Source: JABWBH01 sp964526695 (GTDB lineage: Bacteria > Planctomycetota > Phycisphaerae > UBA1845). Taken from it: a DNA stretch of 64,000 nucleotides. Positions 7,847 through 16,902 of the stretch are shown here, one piece after another. The notes below the pieces were generated by a model that ran no database searches, was not told where the DNA came from, and worked only from the letters and a program-made list of their open reading frames with translations. The DNA is taken from positions 40,973 through 104,972 of the forward strand of contig CAZGJA010000003.1 in the NCBI GenBank assembly GCA_964526695.1, read 5' to 3'. Position numbers and translations under genes: made by a program. Each line of letters opens with the position of its first letter. Position 1 is the first letter of the stretch.

Positions 7847-10584
7847 CCGACGTTGCCCATGACTCCGGTTCAACCACCGGAGGATCGGAATCGACATCAC
7901 AAACACCTAAGACACCCCGCAAACGGGGACGCCGAGGCGGGCGCAAGACCGCCAGCGCCGGCGACGCAGCTAAGGCTGGCGCGACCGTTGAAGTGCCCGT
8001 GAAAGGAGAGAAGCCCGTTGCAGAGCCGCCCGCGGAGGCATCCGCAAAACGGCGTCGGCGCCGCGGCAAGTCATCAAGCGCCGAGCCCAAGGGCGACGCC
8101 CCGGCAAAAGACGAGGGTGCGAGCAAGCCCCACGTCGGCGGCCGCGAAACAGATCGCCCGGCGAAACCGCAGCTTCAGGCTGAAGCCCCGCGACGGGGGG
8201 CCGCGGCTCCGCCCGCCCGTGAGCCGCACGAAGCGCCGCGGACACAGGTATTCACGAAAACGAGCACGGAGTTCGACGATTTCGGCGCCGGCTTGCTCTT
8301 TGAAGAGCCCGCATACGCTCCGCCCGTCGGCGCGCGCAGGGACGAGCGTCCTGTGCATCCGGCAGCGGCTGAGCAGGGAAGCGACCGTGAACAGCCTCCG
8401 CGGGATTCGCACGGGGAATCGGAGCAAGGCGAACGGCGCAAGCCGCGTCGCCGCAGCATAAGGGGCGGTCGCGGGGCCAAGGAAGCCGCGAACGAGCGGG
8501 CTGCCGCGCCTGAACGACCCGCCGCGCCTGAACGGCCTGCCATGCCCGCACGACCCGCGTCGGCTGCGTCTTCCGGTCCGGATCAGCGACGCGATTCGTC
8601 CCGCCGCAGGCCTCCTCGCGGGCGAGGACGGGATCGCGACGAACATGATTGGGCCGAAGAAGAGGTCGCGGTAGTTCCGCATGACGTTTCCTCTGAGGGC
8701 GATGCTCCTGAATGGTTGGAGGAGGCCGCTGAAGGCTCGGAGCAGGAAGGCGTGGACGTGGTCGAGCCGCGCGGCGTAGCGCCGGGGAGGGCGGGCGAGG
8801 CGCCGGGCGAACTGCCGGGCGAAGACCGCCGCAAGCCGCGCCGACGTCGACGCCGGGGCGGCAGGCGCGCGGAGAGCGAAGGGACGGAGCCGGAAGCACG
8901 GGAGGGCGTTGCCGCGGCGCCTGCCGAGGACGATCTTGAGGACGAGCTGATGGAGGCGCCGCTCGAGGAGGAGATCCCGATCGCGCAGCTTCGCGCCACG
9001 GGTCCCGGCGACCGCGAGATGCTCATCAATGTCTCCGAATCGGAGGAATGCCGCATCGCCGTGCTTCATCAGGGGCGGCTGGAGGAGATCTTCATCGAGC
9101 GCCAAAGCGCGCTTTCATACGTCGGCAACGTGTATAAGGGACGGGTCACGAACGTTGAGGCGAGCATTCAGGCGGCTTTCGTGGATTTCGGCCTGCAGAA
9201 GAACGGCTTTCTGCACATCTCCGACGTGCACAAGAAGTACTTCCCCGGCTCGGACAAGACGAATGAAGACGTCGGTCGGAAGATCGCCAAGCGCGACCGC
9301 CCGTTCATTCAGAAGTGTCTGCGAAGGGGGCAGGAGATCCTCGTTCAGGTCATCAAGGAGGGGATCGGCACGAAGGGGCCGACGGTCTCGACGTACCTGT
9401 CCATTCCGGGCCGGTTCCTGGTGATGATGCCGGGGATGAGCAAGCTGGGCGTGTCGCGCAAGATCGAGGACGAGGACGCGCGGCGCGGCATGCGCAAGGT
9501 GCTGGAGGAGCTGTCGCTGCCGGACGGCATCGGGTTCATCCTGCGGACGGCGGGTCTGGGGCAGAACAAGCGTGAGCTGCAGCGCGACCTGAACTACCTG
9601 ACGCGCTTGTGGAAGACGATCGTGGACCGTGAGGGGCGCAACGCCTCTCCAGCGGAGCTGTACCGCGAGCAGGACCTGGTGATCCGCACCATGCGCGACG
9701 TGTACTCGTCGGACTTCCGCCGGGTGGTGGTGGACGACGTGGAGACGGCGCGGCGCATCCGTGAGTTTCTGCGCATCGCCATGCCCCGCGCGCAGCACCG
9801 CGTGGAGCTGTACAACGAACGCGAGCCGATGTTTCACAAGTTCGGGATCGAGCGCGAAATCGCCCTGCTCAATTCCCGCAAGATCCCGCTGCGTTCCGGC
9901 GGGTCGCTCGTCCTCGACACCGGCGAGGCCATGACGACCATCGACGTGAACAGCGGCCGATTCCGGCGTCCCGACAACGCGGAGGAGACGGCGCTGGCGA
10001 TCAACCTGGAAGCGGCGGACGAGATCACGCGTCAGCTCCGGCTGCGCGACATCGGCGGTCTGATCGTGTGCGACTTTATCGACATGATGCAGCTTTCGAA
10101 TCGCCGCAAGGTGGTGCACGCCGTGCGCGAGGGACTCCGCGAGCACAAGGAACGCGCTCGCGTGCTGAACATGAGCCCGTTCGGGCTGGTGGAAATCACG
10201 CGGCAGCGGCAGCGGCACTCAATCGCCCGCAGCATTTTCACGGTCTGCCCGCTGTGCGACTCGACGGGGTGGGTGAAAACGCCGGAGTCGGTCGCGCTGG
10301 AAGTCGTGCGCCTCATCAGGCACCTCGCTCACCAGCCGCAGGTTCAACGGGTTCGCTGCACTCTCCCGCCGACCGTGGCGTTCGCGGTGCTGAATCGCAA
10401 ACGGGCGGAGCTGACGCGTCTGGAAGCGGAGACGGGCAAGGCGCTCGAGTTCCACGGCGACGACCGGCTGCAGGGCGAGCAGATGCGGATTGAATGCGAG
10501 GACGCGCGGGGCGTGGCGCTCAACCTGCCGGTGCTCAACGAACTACAGGGCGGCAAGATCCTCGCCGTGCAGGGGCGCGGATAA
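7828..10584 (+). CDS. rne: Ribonuclease E/G family endoribonuclease with long N-terminal extension
   Basis: This 918-residue protein has an S1 RNA-binding domain after about residue 395 (SALSYVGNVYKGRVTNVEAS) and an RNase E/G catalytic core. Asp706 (TIDVNSGRF) and Asp749 (IVCDFIDM) match the metal-binding pair of E. coli RNase E (Asp303, Asp346), with the same 43-residue spacing. CPLC (Cys807, Cys810) matches the zinc-link cysteines. The first ~390 residues are low-complexity and rich in Arg, Glu, Pro and Ala, with KPRRR-type clusters, and are probably disordered. There is no long C-terminal scaffold, so the degradosome-type tail is at the front. ATG 7828 has GGAGG four bases upstream and overlaps the previous gene, suggesting translational coupling. 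Confidence 0.93.
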   Translation: MALDDMTDVAHDSGSTTGGSESTSQTPKTPRKRGRRGGRKTASAGDAAKAGATVEVPVKGEKPVAEPPAEASAKRRRRRGKSSSAEPKGDAPAKDEGASKPHVGGRETDRPAKPQLQAEAPRRGAAAPPAREPHEAPRTQVFTKTSTEFDDFGAGLLFEEPAYAPPVGARRDERPVHPAAAEQGSDREQPPRDSHGESEQGERRKPRRRSIRGGRGAKEAANERAAAPERPAAPERPAMPARPASAASSGPDQRRDSSRRRPPRGRGRDRDEHDWAEEEVAVVPHDVSSEGDAPEWLEEAAEGSEQEGVDVVEPRGVAPGRAGEAPGELPGEDRRKPRRRRRRGGRRAESEGTEPEAREGVAAAPAEDDLEDELMEAPLEEEIPIAQLRATGPGDREMLINVSESEECRIAVLHQGRLEEIFIERQSALSYVGNVYKGRVTNVEASIQAAFVDFGLQKNGFLHISDVHKKYFPGSDKTNEDVGRKIAKRDRPFIQKCLRRGQEILVQVIKEGIGTKGPTVSTYLSIPGRFLVMMPGMSKLGVSRKIEDEDARRGMRKVLEELSLPDGIGFILRTAGLGQNKRELQRDLNYLTRLWKTIVDREGRNASPAELYREQDLVIRTMRDVYSSDFRRVVVDDVETARRIREFLRIAMPRAQHRVELYNEREPMFHKFGIEREIALLNSRKIPLRSGGSLVLDTGEAMTTIDVNSGRFRRPDNAEETALAINLEAADEITRQLRLRDIGGLIVCDFIDMMQLSNRRKVVHAVREGLREHKERARVLNMSPFGLVEITRQRQRHSIARSIFTVCPLCDSTGWVKTPESVALEVVRLIRHLAHQPQVQRVRCTLPPTVAFAVLNRKRAELTRLEAETGKALEFHGDDRLQGEQMRIECEDARGVALNLPVLNELQGGKILAVQGRG

Positions 10585-10617
10585 CGGCAGCGGGCCGTCC
10601 TGGGGAGGGCGCGGGAG

Positions 10618-11862
10618 ATGAGCAAGCGGGCGGTCGTGCTCGGTTGCGGCATGATCGGCGCGACGATGGCGCGGGATCTGGCGCAGGAGGCGAAGTTCGA
10701 CGTGCTCGCGCTGGACGTGGAGGCGCGGAATCTGGCCGCGCTGGAAGGCGTCCGCGGGTGCTCCACGGGCCGGGCCGATCTGTCCGACGTTTCCGCGCTG
10801 AAGCGGGCCGTCGCCGACGCCGACGTGGTCGTGGGCGCGATGCCCAGCCGCTTCGGCTTTCAAACGCTGCGCGCGGTGATCGAAGCGGGCAAGCCCTTCG
10901 CCGACATTTCGTTCATGCCGGAAGACGCGCTGCAGCTTGACGCCTTCGCGCGCGAGCGCGGCGTCACCGCGGTGGTGGACTGCGGCGTGGCGCCGGGGCT
11001 TGCCAACCTGCTCATCGGTCGCAGCGCTGCGCTGATGCAGCGCGTCGATCGCGTCGCGTTCTACGTCGGCGGACTGCCCAAAGCGCGGCGGTGGCCTTAT
11101 CAGTACAAGGCGCCGTTCGCGCCGTCGGACGTGGTCGAGGAGTACACGCGGCCGGTCCGCCTGCGGGAAGGCGGCAAGGTGGTGGTGAAGCCGGCGCTGT
11201 CGGAGCCGGAGCTGATGGATTTTCCGGGGGTGGGCACGCTGGAGGCGTTCAACACGGACGGGCTTCGCAGCCTCGTGGCGACGATCTCCGCGCCGGACAT
11301 GGTCGAGAAAACGCTGCGCTACCCCGGGCACATCGAGCTGATGCGCGTTCTGCGTGAGACTGGCTTCTTCGGCAAGGAGCCGCTGACCTTGGGCGATCAG
11401 CAGGTCCGCCCGCTGGATGTCACGTCAAAGCTGCTGTTTCCCATGTGGAAACTCACACCCGGCGAGGCGGAGTTCACGATTTTGCGCGTCGTGGTTGAAG
11501 GCGAACTTCGAGGCATGGAGGAGTCCTCTCCTGCGGCTTCAGCGGATGTGCGCCATCGGCGGTCCGCCGGTGGGGTTCGACACACGTACGATCTTCATGA
11601 TGAGACGGACACGGGGACCGGCACGTCGTCGATGGCGCGGACGACCGGATTTCCGTGCGCAATCGTTGCGCGGATGCTGGCGACGGGGGAGCTGCATCAT
11701 CCCGGCGTGCGCCCGCCGGAGTTGATCGCGCCGCTGCCGGGCGTTTGCGGCCACGTCCTTGCCGAACTGGCACGACGGGGCGTGGTCGTACGCATGAGCG
11801 AGGCGGTCTTGGCGGACGACGGGCAGGCATGCGCGTCGTCCAAGGCCAACGCAGGGTTCTGA
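10618..11862 (+). CDS. Saccharopine dehydrogenase-like NAD(P)-dependent oxidoreductase
   Basis: The N-terminus is a Rossmann fold with VVLGCGMIGATMARDLA, and the family substrate domain follows (VVDCGVAPGLANLL, ARTTGFPCAIVARML near the C-terminus). The family includes lysine-forming saccharopine reductase and carboxynorspermidine-type enzymes, so the substrate cannot be fixed from sequence. At 414 residues the length is normal. Around residues 300-320 an arginine- and serine-rich stretch (ESSPAASADVRHRRSAGG) looks unlike the rest and precedes the conserved YDL strand; it may be an insertion or a pair of compensating frameshifts. GGGGAGGG lies a few bases before the ATG. Confidence 0.85.
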   Translation: MSKRAVVLGCGMIGATMARDLAQEAKFDVLALDVEARNLAALEGVRGCSTGRADLSDVSALKRAVADADVVVGAMPSRFGFQTLRAVIEAGKPFADISFMPEDALQLDAFARERGVTAVVDCGVAPGLANLLIGRSAALMQRVDRVAFYVGGLPKARRWPYQYKAPFAPSDVVEEYTRPVRLREGGKVVVKPALSEPELMDFPGVGTLEAFNTDGLRSLVATISAPDMVEKTLRYPGHIELMRVLRETGFFGKEPLTLGDQQVRPLDVTSKLLFPMWKLTPGEAEFTILRVVVEGELRGMEESSPAASADVRHRRSAGGVRHTYDLHDETDTGTGTSSMARTTGFPCAIVARMLATGELHHPGVRPPELIAPLPGVCGHVLAELARRGVVVRMSEAVLADDGQACASSKANAGF

Positions 11863-11884
11863 AGATCACGCGTGGGGCGCGTGG

Positions 11885-12073
11885 CATGCTCTCGCAGGGC
11901 GTCATGCTCTCGCAGGGCGTCATGCTCTCGCCGGGTGGCATGCTCTCGCCGGGTGGCATGCTCTCGCCGTACTCGGCGTGAGCATGTAGATGCCCATGTG
12001 GGCTTCGATTTCCCACGTGGGCTTCGATTTCCCATGTGGGGAGTGGCATGGCTACCCGCTGCGCGTGAAGCCA
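11885..12073. repeat. 18-bp tandem array and a related palindrome
   Basis: From 11885 to 11974 there are five units of an 18-bp repeat, CATGCTCTCGC(A/C)GGG(C/T)(G/G)(T/G) with drift in the last unit. A duplicated ~20-bp unit (TTCGATTTCCCACGTGGGC) follows at 12004-12040. Then comes a loose palindrome GTGGCATGGCT...AGCCATGCCAC (12042-12073). The 350-base gap between the oxidoreductase and the Kelch gene has no convincing gene. Confidence 0.8.
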
Positions 12074-12219
12074 TGCCACCCAACCGCGCCGCGCGTCGCG
12101 CCGCGTGCGCCTCGAGAATGCCGGGTGCGGGTCGTCGGCGGCGCGCAGGGCGCCTCGCCCTCGCAGCGGAGGGTCAGCTTCCATCTCTCTCCTAGCACCG
12201 CCGAGACCCTCGTCCGGCC

Positions 12220-13614
12220 TTATGGACACGCGTAGAATTGCTGATCGCTCGCGCCGCAACCCCAGGCCGCCACGACCTCGCCGCTGTCTCCCGACGGGCG
12301 TCCGTCGAAGAAGGCCTTACACTTGCCGCGAGCGTTGATGAAACAGCTAACCGTGGATCCGTCCGTCAGCGCGACCGTGACGCCGTCGCCGACGATTCCG
12401 CCCTTGAGGGCGACTCTAAGCTGGTTAGTCCCCTGCTGGTCGAGGCACGAGGCTCTCTTGATACGCTCCCGTCCGGAGCAACCGCGGTACTCCCACGTAT
12501 CGCCGTTGTTCGAGCCGTCGTATCCCCCGAACAGCACAGTGACGCCGCGGGCACTGTCGTAGACCTGTGCGTGCTCTTTGCGCGGCGACGGACCCGGGGC
12601 GCCGCGCATCGCCCACCTCGTCCCGTCCCATTCCCATGTATCGCCGAGGTTGCCGTCGTGGTCGTAGCCTCCGAAAAGCACCGTGACGCCGCGAGCGCTG
12701 TCATAAGACATGGAGTGGTGGCCGCGCGGCGACGGACCTGTGGTTGCTCGAAGGAACCACGCGCCCCCATCCCATTCCCACGTCTCGCCGTTGCGCGCAC
12801 GGGCGTATCCTCCGAACAGAACGGTCACGCCGCGGCGGCTGTCGTACGCCATGGCGTGAAGATACCGAGGCGAGGGGCCGGTGTTCCCGCGCAGCGTCCA
12901 CGCCGAGCCGTCCCATTCCCAGGTTTCGCTGTCGATATTGCCGAATTCGTCTTGTCCCCCGAACAGGACGGTGACGCCGCGGCGGCTATCGTAAGCCATC
13001 GCGTGCATCCAAAGCAGCGCCGGGCCCGTAGTCGCGCGCAGCGTCCACGCCGACCCGTCCCATTCCCAAGTTTCGCCGTTCACCCGTCCGTCCTGTCCCC
13101 CGAACAGGACGGTGACTCCACGAGCGCTGTCGTAGGCCAGGGCGGGGCTTATGCGCGGCGACGGACCCGTGGTGGCGCGCAATGTCCAAGTCTCTCCGTC
13201 CCATTCCCGTGTTTCCCCGTCGTACCCGTATCCACTATCGACGCTACCCCCGAACAGGATGGTGACGCCGCGGGCACTGTCGTAGGCCATGCCGTGCATG
13301 TATCGCGGCAGCGGGCTATGATCGGGATTCCGCTGATACCAGGCGCTCTCCTGCGCCGACGCGCGCCGAGGTCCGGCCAGCGTGACCAGGAGAAACGCGA
13401 GCAAGGTCGCCCAGACGAAGCCGCCGGCTGGACGGAAGAGGAGGTCGCGGGTTGGTCGGAAGCGGAAGCCGTGGGCTTGACGGAAGATGAAGCCGCGGGC
13501 CGGACGGAAGATGAAGTCGCGGGCTTCACGGAAGAGGGGTCGGCGCTTCCCTCCCCGCGCTGCAGCGTCGTGGCGTGTCCGACCCACCGATACCGACGGA
13601 ATCCTCGTGCTCAT
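12220..13614 (-). CDS. Secreted Kelch-type beta-propeller protein with cysteine C-terminal domain
   Basis: Started at the ATG at 13614, preceded by AAGGAGG, the product is 464 residues. Residues 27-66 are five 8-residue repeats of the FRPARGFI type. A hydrophobic signal-like segment (67-87, WATLLAFLLVTLAG, ending RRASA) follows, with a likely cleavage before QESAW. The mature part has six ~53-residue Kelch/galactose-oxidase-like blades, each with YDSxRGVTVLFGG then WEWDG. Such propellers usually bind glycans or proteins, but no catalytic residue can be assigned. The last ~87 residues (from CSGRERIK to YACP) are the shared cysteine domain also found in the 2-2269 and 18483-20201 products. The frame is open upstream to 13911 only through repeat DNA. 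Confidence 0.85.
   Translation of the reverse strand: MSTRIPSVSVGRTRHDAAARGGKRRPLFREARDFIFRPARGFIFRQAHGFRFRPTRDLLFRPAGGFVWATLLAFLLVTLAGPRRASAQESAWYQRNPDHSPLPRYMHGMAYDSARGVTILFGGSVDSGYGYDGETREWDGETWTLRATTGPSPRISPALAYDSARGVTVLFGGQDGRVNGETWEWDGSAWTLRATTGPALLWMHAMAYDSRRGVTVLFGGQDEFGNIDSETWEWDGSAWTLRGNTGPSPRYLHAMAYDSRRGVTVLFGGYARARNGETWEWDGGAWFLRATTGPSPRGHHSMSYDSARGVTVLFGGYDHDGNLGDTWEWDGTRWAMRGAPGPSPRKEHAQVYDSARGVTVLFGGYDGSNNGDTWEYRGCSGRERIKRASCLDQQGTNQLRVALKGGIVGDGVTVALTDGSTVSCFINARGKCKAFFDGRPSGDSGEVVAAWGCGASDQQFYACP
13417..13536 (-). repeat. Five-fold 24-bp tandem repeat inside the Kelch gene
   Basis: Five exact-length 24-bp units (13417, 13441, 13465, 13489, 13513) of the form GAAGCCGCGGGC..GACGGAAGA encode five octapeptides in the N-terminal leader of the Kelch protein, ahead of its signal-like hydrophobic segment. 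Confidence 0.92.
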
Positions 13615-13745
13615 ACCTTTGCCTCCTTGACAGTAGAGCCTCGCTACATCCATCCGCATCTCAGCGGAGTTTGAACGCTGCACAGGGGGCGCCTCGCCGC
13701 TCCGCGGCGAGCGTTCGTCGCGGAGCGACGAACTACCCCAAACCT

Positions 13746-13883
13746 CGTCATTCCCGCGCAGTAGGGAATCCAGTCTCGTCGCGGAGCGACGAACTACCCG
13801 CGGTCCCGTCATTCCCGCGCAGGCCGGAATCCAGCGGCCCGTCGGTGCGCCCCGGACCCCCGCCTTCGCGGGGGTGACGATGC
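13746..13883. repeat. GTCATTCCCGCGCA...GGGAAT elements
   Basis: Two GTCATTCCCGCGCAG units, two GTCGCGGAGCGACGAACTACCC-related pieces and a CCCCGCCTTCGCGGGGGTGACGA half make up this stretch. Related pieces occur at 14305-14327, 15609-15632 and 51229-51253. The element gives the 'PACAGMT' type of spurious translation and extends the frame of the neighbouring Kelch gene without being part of it. Confidence 0.8.
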
Positions 13884-13915
13884 CAACACCCGGCTTCGAG
13901 TCCTGCCGCATCCGG

Positions 13916-14119
13916 TTACGGCTGGCAGGTCACCGTGCGGCACAGGTCCGGGCACTCTTGAATGCAGACGCGATGATCGCCCTTGATGAGCGTGATGCAG
14001 GCCGCCTTCGCGCGACCCCGGTCGTTGACCGTCACCGTCCGGCAGCCGGACTCCGCTTCCTGCGGGTCGGTCTCAGGTGCTGAGAACCTCGGTCTTCGGG
14101 CGTCAGGATGCCTGTGGGA
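13916..14119 (-). pseudogene. Orphan C-terminal fragment carrying the shared cysteine domain
   Basis: On the minus strand a 67-codon open stretch, bounded upstream by a TGA at 14120-14122 and ending with TAA at 13916-13918, has no ATG. Its last part reads GCRTVTVNDRGRAKAACI, then IKGDHRVCIQECPDLCRTV and TCQP. This matches the ending of the shared domain: DG or ND, then G(K/R)AKA, then a Cys-rich tail stopping two residues after the last Cys. The rest of the parent gene was not found upstream in any minus frame, so this looks like a remnant. Confidence 0.6.
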
Positions 14120-14416
14120 TCAGGCTCCAGTGTACCGAAAGCGAATCGCCGAATGCAAGGCGAAAGTTCCAGCGGCGGCGTGAAGGGCGGGGCGACCGCA
14201 TTCCGGCCTCAAGTCGGGGTGGCCTCCGGTCAGGGTGGTCTTAAGTCAGAGCCGCCTCGAGTCAGGGCGGCCTCAAGTCAGCGTAGCACAGTCTGGCGTA
14301 CTCTGTCATTCCCGCGCCGGCGGGAACAGGCCGTGGGGAATGGGCAACCCGCGGGGGTTTCCGCGCTTCACGCGTCCGCTGCCTCGCGGATCGAGCTTCA
14401 TCCCGTTCCAATCTGA

Positions 14417-15130
14417 TCACCCGTCAGGCGGCGTTTCCCGCGTCGCGTTCGCTTCCGCCTCCTGCAGGATCTTCACGCCCGACGACGTTCCGATGCGCGA
14501 GGCGCCGGCGTCGAGCATGGTCTGCAATGCGGCGAGGTCGCGGATGCCGCCGGAGGCTTTGACTTTCAGCGGGCTGGCATGTCGGTGCAGCAGCCGCACC
14601 GCTTCGAGGGTCGCGCCGCCGCTGGGGTGGAACCCGGTGGAGGTCTTGACGAAGTCCGCCTCGCCCTCCGCGGCGCAGCGGCAGCCGAGGATGATCCGCT
14701 CCGGCGTCAGCGCGCCGGTTTCGAGGATCACCTTCAGGATGCGCCCGCGACCGCCGCCGTGGGTGGCTCTTGCCACGGCCTCGATGTCCTTTCGCACATA
14801 GAGCGCGTCGCCGCCGATCAGGTGGCCCAGGGCGACGACCATGTCGATCTCGTCCGCGCCGTCGTCGATCGCCCGTCGCGTCTCATCGGCCTTGACGTCC
14901 GCGCGGCTCGCGCCCAGCGGGAAGCCCACCACCGTGGCAACCTTGACCTTCGAGCCTTCCAACCGGCGGCGGGCTCGCTCGACGTGAACGGGGTTGATGC
15001 ACACGGCGCAGAACTGAAACACCCGCGCCTCGTCGCAGAGCTTGTCAATCTCCGCGGTCGTCGCGTGCGCGGCGAGCAGGGTGTGGTCAATCGTTGCGGC
15101 AATCTGCGCCGCCGTCCGGATCGGATTCAT
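14417..15130 (-). CDS. deoC: Deoxyribose-phosphate aldolase
   Basis: The 237-residue product has the DeoC TIM barrel. Lys162 in FVKTSTGFHPSGG is the Schiff-base lysine, Lys191 in LKVKASGGIRD the second active-site lysine, and Asp96 in DEIDMVVALG the proton-relay aspartate. The enzyme splits 2-deoxyribose-5-phosphate into glyceraldehyde-3-phosphate and acetaldehyde, the last step of deoxynucleoside breakdown. The ATG at 15130 has AGGGAG upstream and begins just before the conserved IDHTLL motif. The longer frame to 15379 is not family-like. No other nucleoside-catabolism gene is adjacent. Confidence 0.96.
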   Translation of the reverse strand: MNPIRTAAQIAATIDHTLLAAHATTAEIDKLCDEARVFQFCAVCINPVHVERARRRLEGSKVKVATVVGFPLGASRADVKADETRRAIDDGADEIDMVVALGHLIGGDALYVRKDIEAVARATHGGGRGRILKVILETGALTPERIILGCRCAAEGEADFVKTSTGFHPSGGATLEAVRLLHRHASPLKVKASGGIRDLAALQTMLDAGASRIGTSSGVKILQEAEANATRETPPDG

Positions 15131-15991
15131 GCCCGTGGCTCCCTGCGCTGCATCGTAGAGGCTGCATCTCGATGTGCAACGAAAACGCATCCACCGCGGT
15201 CGCAGCTTGCAGCATTGGAATTCAAGGAGCAGCCAGGCTGGCCGGCGACGTGGGTCCGCTGATGCGGATCTCCGGGAGCGGCATGAACGGGTTGGCGCCC
15301 TTGACGCCAAAGCCGAGTGTGCGGGCTGGAACGGGCCACCGTTCAGCGATTCACAGGGGAGGTTATCAGGCCTCAGCATAGCAGTCGCAGGTGAAAGTTT
15401 GAGGGACAGGCCTTCAATTCAGTCCAGCCGTCGAAGTGTCCGGGGAATGTCCGGCTGGAAAGCCGGTCTCCCAGGTCAGGGAGGCTTTCAACACGGAGTG
15501 ACAGGGCAATCGCGGACGACGCATTGTCGAACGGTCGGGTCGCACGGGTACGCCGCCGCCGACTCGTGGTAGGTCGCAGCGCAGGTGGTTGGCTCTTGCG
15601 CCAGGGCTTGTTCCCGCCTGCGCGGGAATGACAGAGCACGCCAGGCCGTTCCACCCTGCCTCCAAGCCGGAATGCAGTTGCCCTCGGTTCCGGTAGGGGC
15701 GTCCAGGGGCCGAGCTTGACGGGCCACCTGACGGGGCGATACTTCAAATGCCGGGCGCTGGGGCGTCGCGCCAGCGGAGGCGGTGCGACGGACCGCGGCT
15801 GCAGGATCGGCGGGGCTGCCGATGCAGGTTGGGCGGGCGGTTTCTGCCCTGGGGCTGAAGCAGCCGGGCGATCTTGGATCCGGCATCGGCGACAAGCGAT
15901 CATTCGGATTATTAAGCGATAGCGGACAGGAACGTGACGAGTCCTGCCTCGGTGAGGCCGGACCCAGCAGGCTCTTTCAAGGATACCGCAG
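15131..15991. other. Gap with repeat pieces, no gene seen
   Basis: This 860-base gap between deoC and the first lipoprotein holds a TTCCCGCCTGCGCGGGAATGAC palindrome piece at 15609-15632 and a pyrimidine/purine-skewed stretch. Open frames overlap on several strands with no recognisable motif, codon preference or ribosome site. Confidence 0.6.
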
Positions 15992-16843
15992 ATGAAGGGT
16001 TCCTGGCTCATGAGTGGGAAGCGTTGGGGGGTGCTCAGTCTGGCGGCGGTGCTGCCGGGCTGCTCGGCGCTGAATCCCTCGTTCGTCGATTTGATCGATC
16101 CCAGCGGCGGCTCGAACTCGGTGGAGAACGCGCCCGGGTATGTGGCGATCGTGTTCGTCAACAACGCCGACGTGGATGAGCGACTCCTGACATACCTGGA
16201 GACGGATCTGCCGGATGGCGGCGGGGTGGAGTTGACGCCTTATGAGCGCCGGACGCTGAAGCCGCGTCTCCGCTTCCGCGTCCGCGTCGAGTTCACCAAC
16301 GGCAACTCCAACGTCTTCGAGTTCGTCGACGGATCGGTCAAACTCGTGGACAGCCGATTCGACGCGTCGACGGAGCCTGACCTTATCGAGAACGACCTGA
16401 CCAACGCGATCGTCGTCTGCGACGTGGTGCGCGTGTCCGTGGACGGACCGATCACCGTCTTCATGCCCGCCCAGATCGAAGGCTGGCAGACCGTGCAGAA
16501 CACCTTTGGCGGGCTGGCGTTCCAGTTCGTGCAGTTCAGGCAGGAGTCGCTGCGGTTCATCCCTCTGGAGATTGACGTGCTGGATGAGGACGGCAACGTC
16601 ACGCTTCAGCGCAACATCGGCGTTAGGGACGTGCCGGTCCCGGTGGAAGCCCCGCGATGCGGGTCGGTCGTCTCGATCACGATCACGGGCACGCTCGCCA
16701 GCCCGTTCATCAACATCGCGGACGACCCGAACAACCCGAACGACCAGGCATTCTCGCGCGACGTGCCGAGCGTGATGCTCAACGACGCCAACTCGATCGC
16801 GCGCATCGGCGGGCGATTCCAGATCCGGGTGCAGGTGAATTGA
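15992..16843 (+). CDS. Lipoprotein of unknown function (first of a pair)
   Basis: The N-terminus has a lipoprotein signal peptide with lipobox VLPGC (Cys24), so the protein is probably lipid-anchored. The 260-residue remainder looks beta-rich, with VAIVFVNNADVDERLL, RFRVRVEFTNGNSN and a late VSITITGTLASPF segment. I do not recognise a domain. A second, shorter lipoprotein follows after 59 bases on the same strand, and both share an opening theme (a FVNN/VLVRALN strand, then 'what the expression returned' type mixed polar stretches). A two-gene unit is likely. ATG 16010 is an alternative start. Confidence 0.75.
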   Translation: MKGSWLMSGKRWGVLSLAAVLPGCSALNPSFVDLIDPSGGSNSVENAPGYVAIVFVNNADVDERLLTYLETDLPDGGGVELTPYERRTLKPRLRFRVRVEFTNGNSNVFEFVDGSVKLVDSRFDASTEPDLIENDLTNAIVVCDVVRVSVDGPITVFMPAQIEGWQTVQNTFGGLAFQFVQFRQESLRFIPLEIDVLDEDGNVTLQRNIGVRDVPVPVEAPRCGSVVSITITGTLASPFINIADDPNNPNDQAFSRDVPSVMLNDANSIARIGGRFQIRVQVN

Positions 16844-16902
16844 GGCGGGCGACCCATCTGTGGGGGCGCGCGAGGCGCGGACCCCGATTGGAGAATCTGA
16901 AC

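Noticed and set aside
13615..13911. Upstream extension of the Kelch gene frame
   Set aside because: The translation is that of the GTCATTCCCGCG repeat (PACAGMT type), and a strong AAGGAGG site favours ATG 13614.
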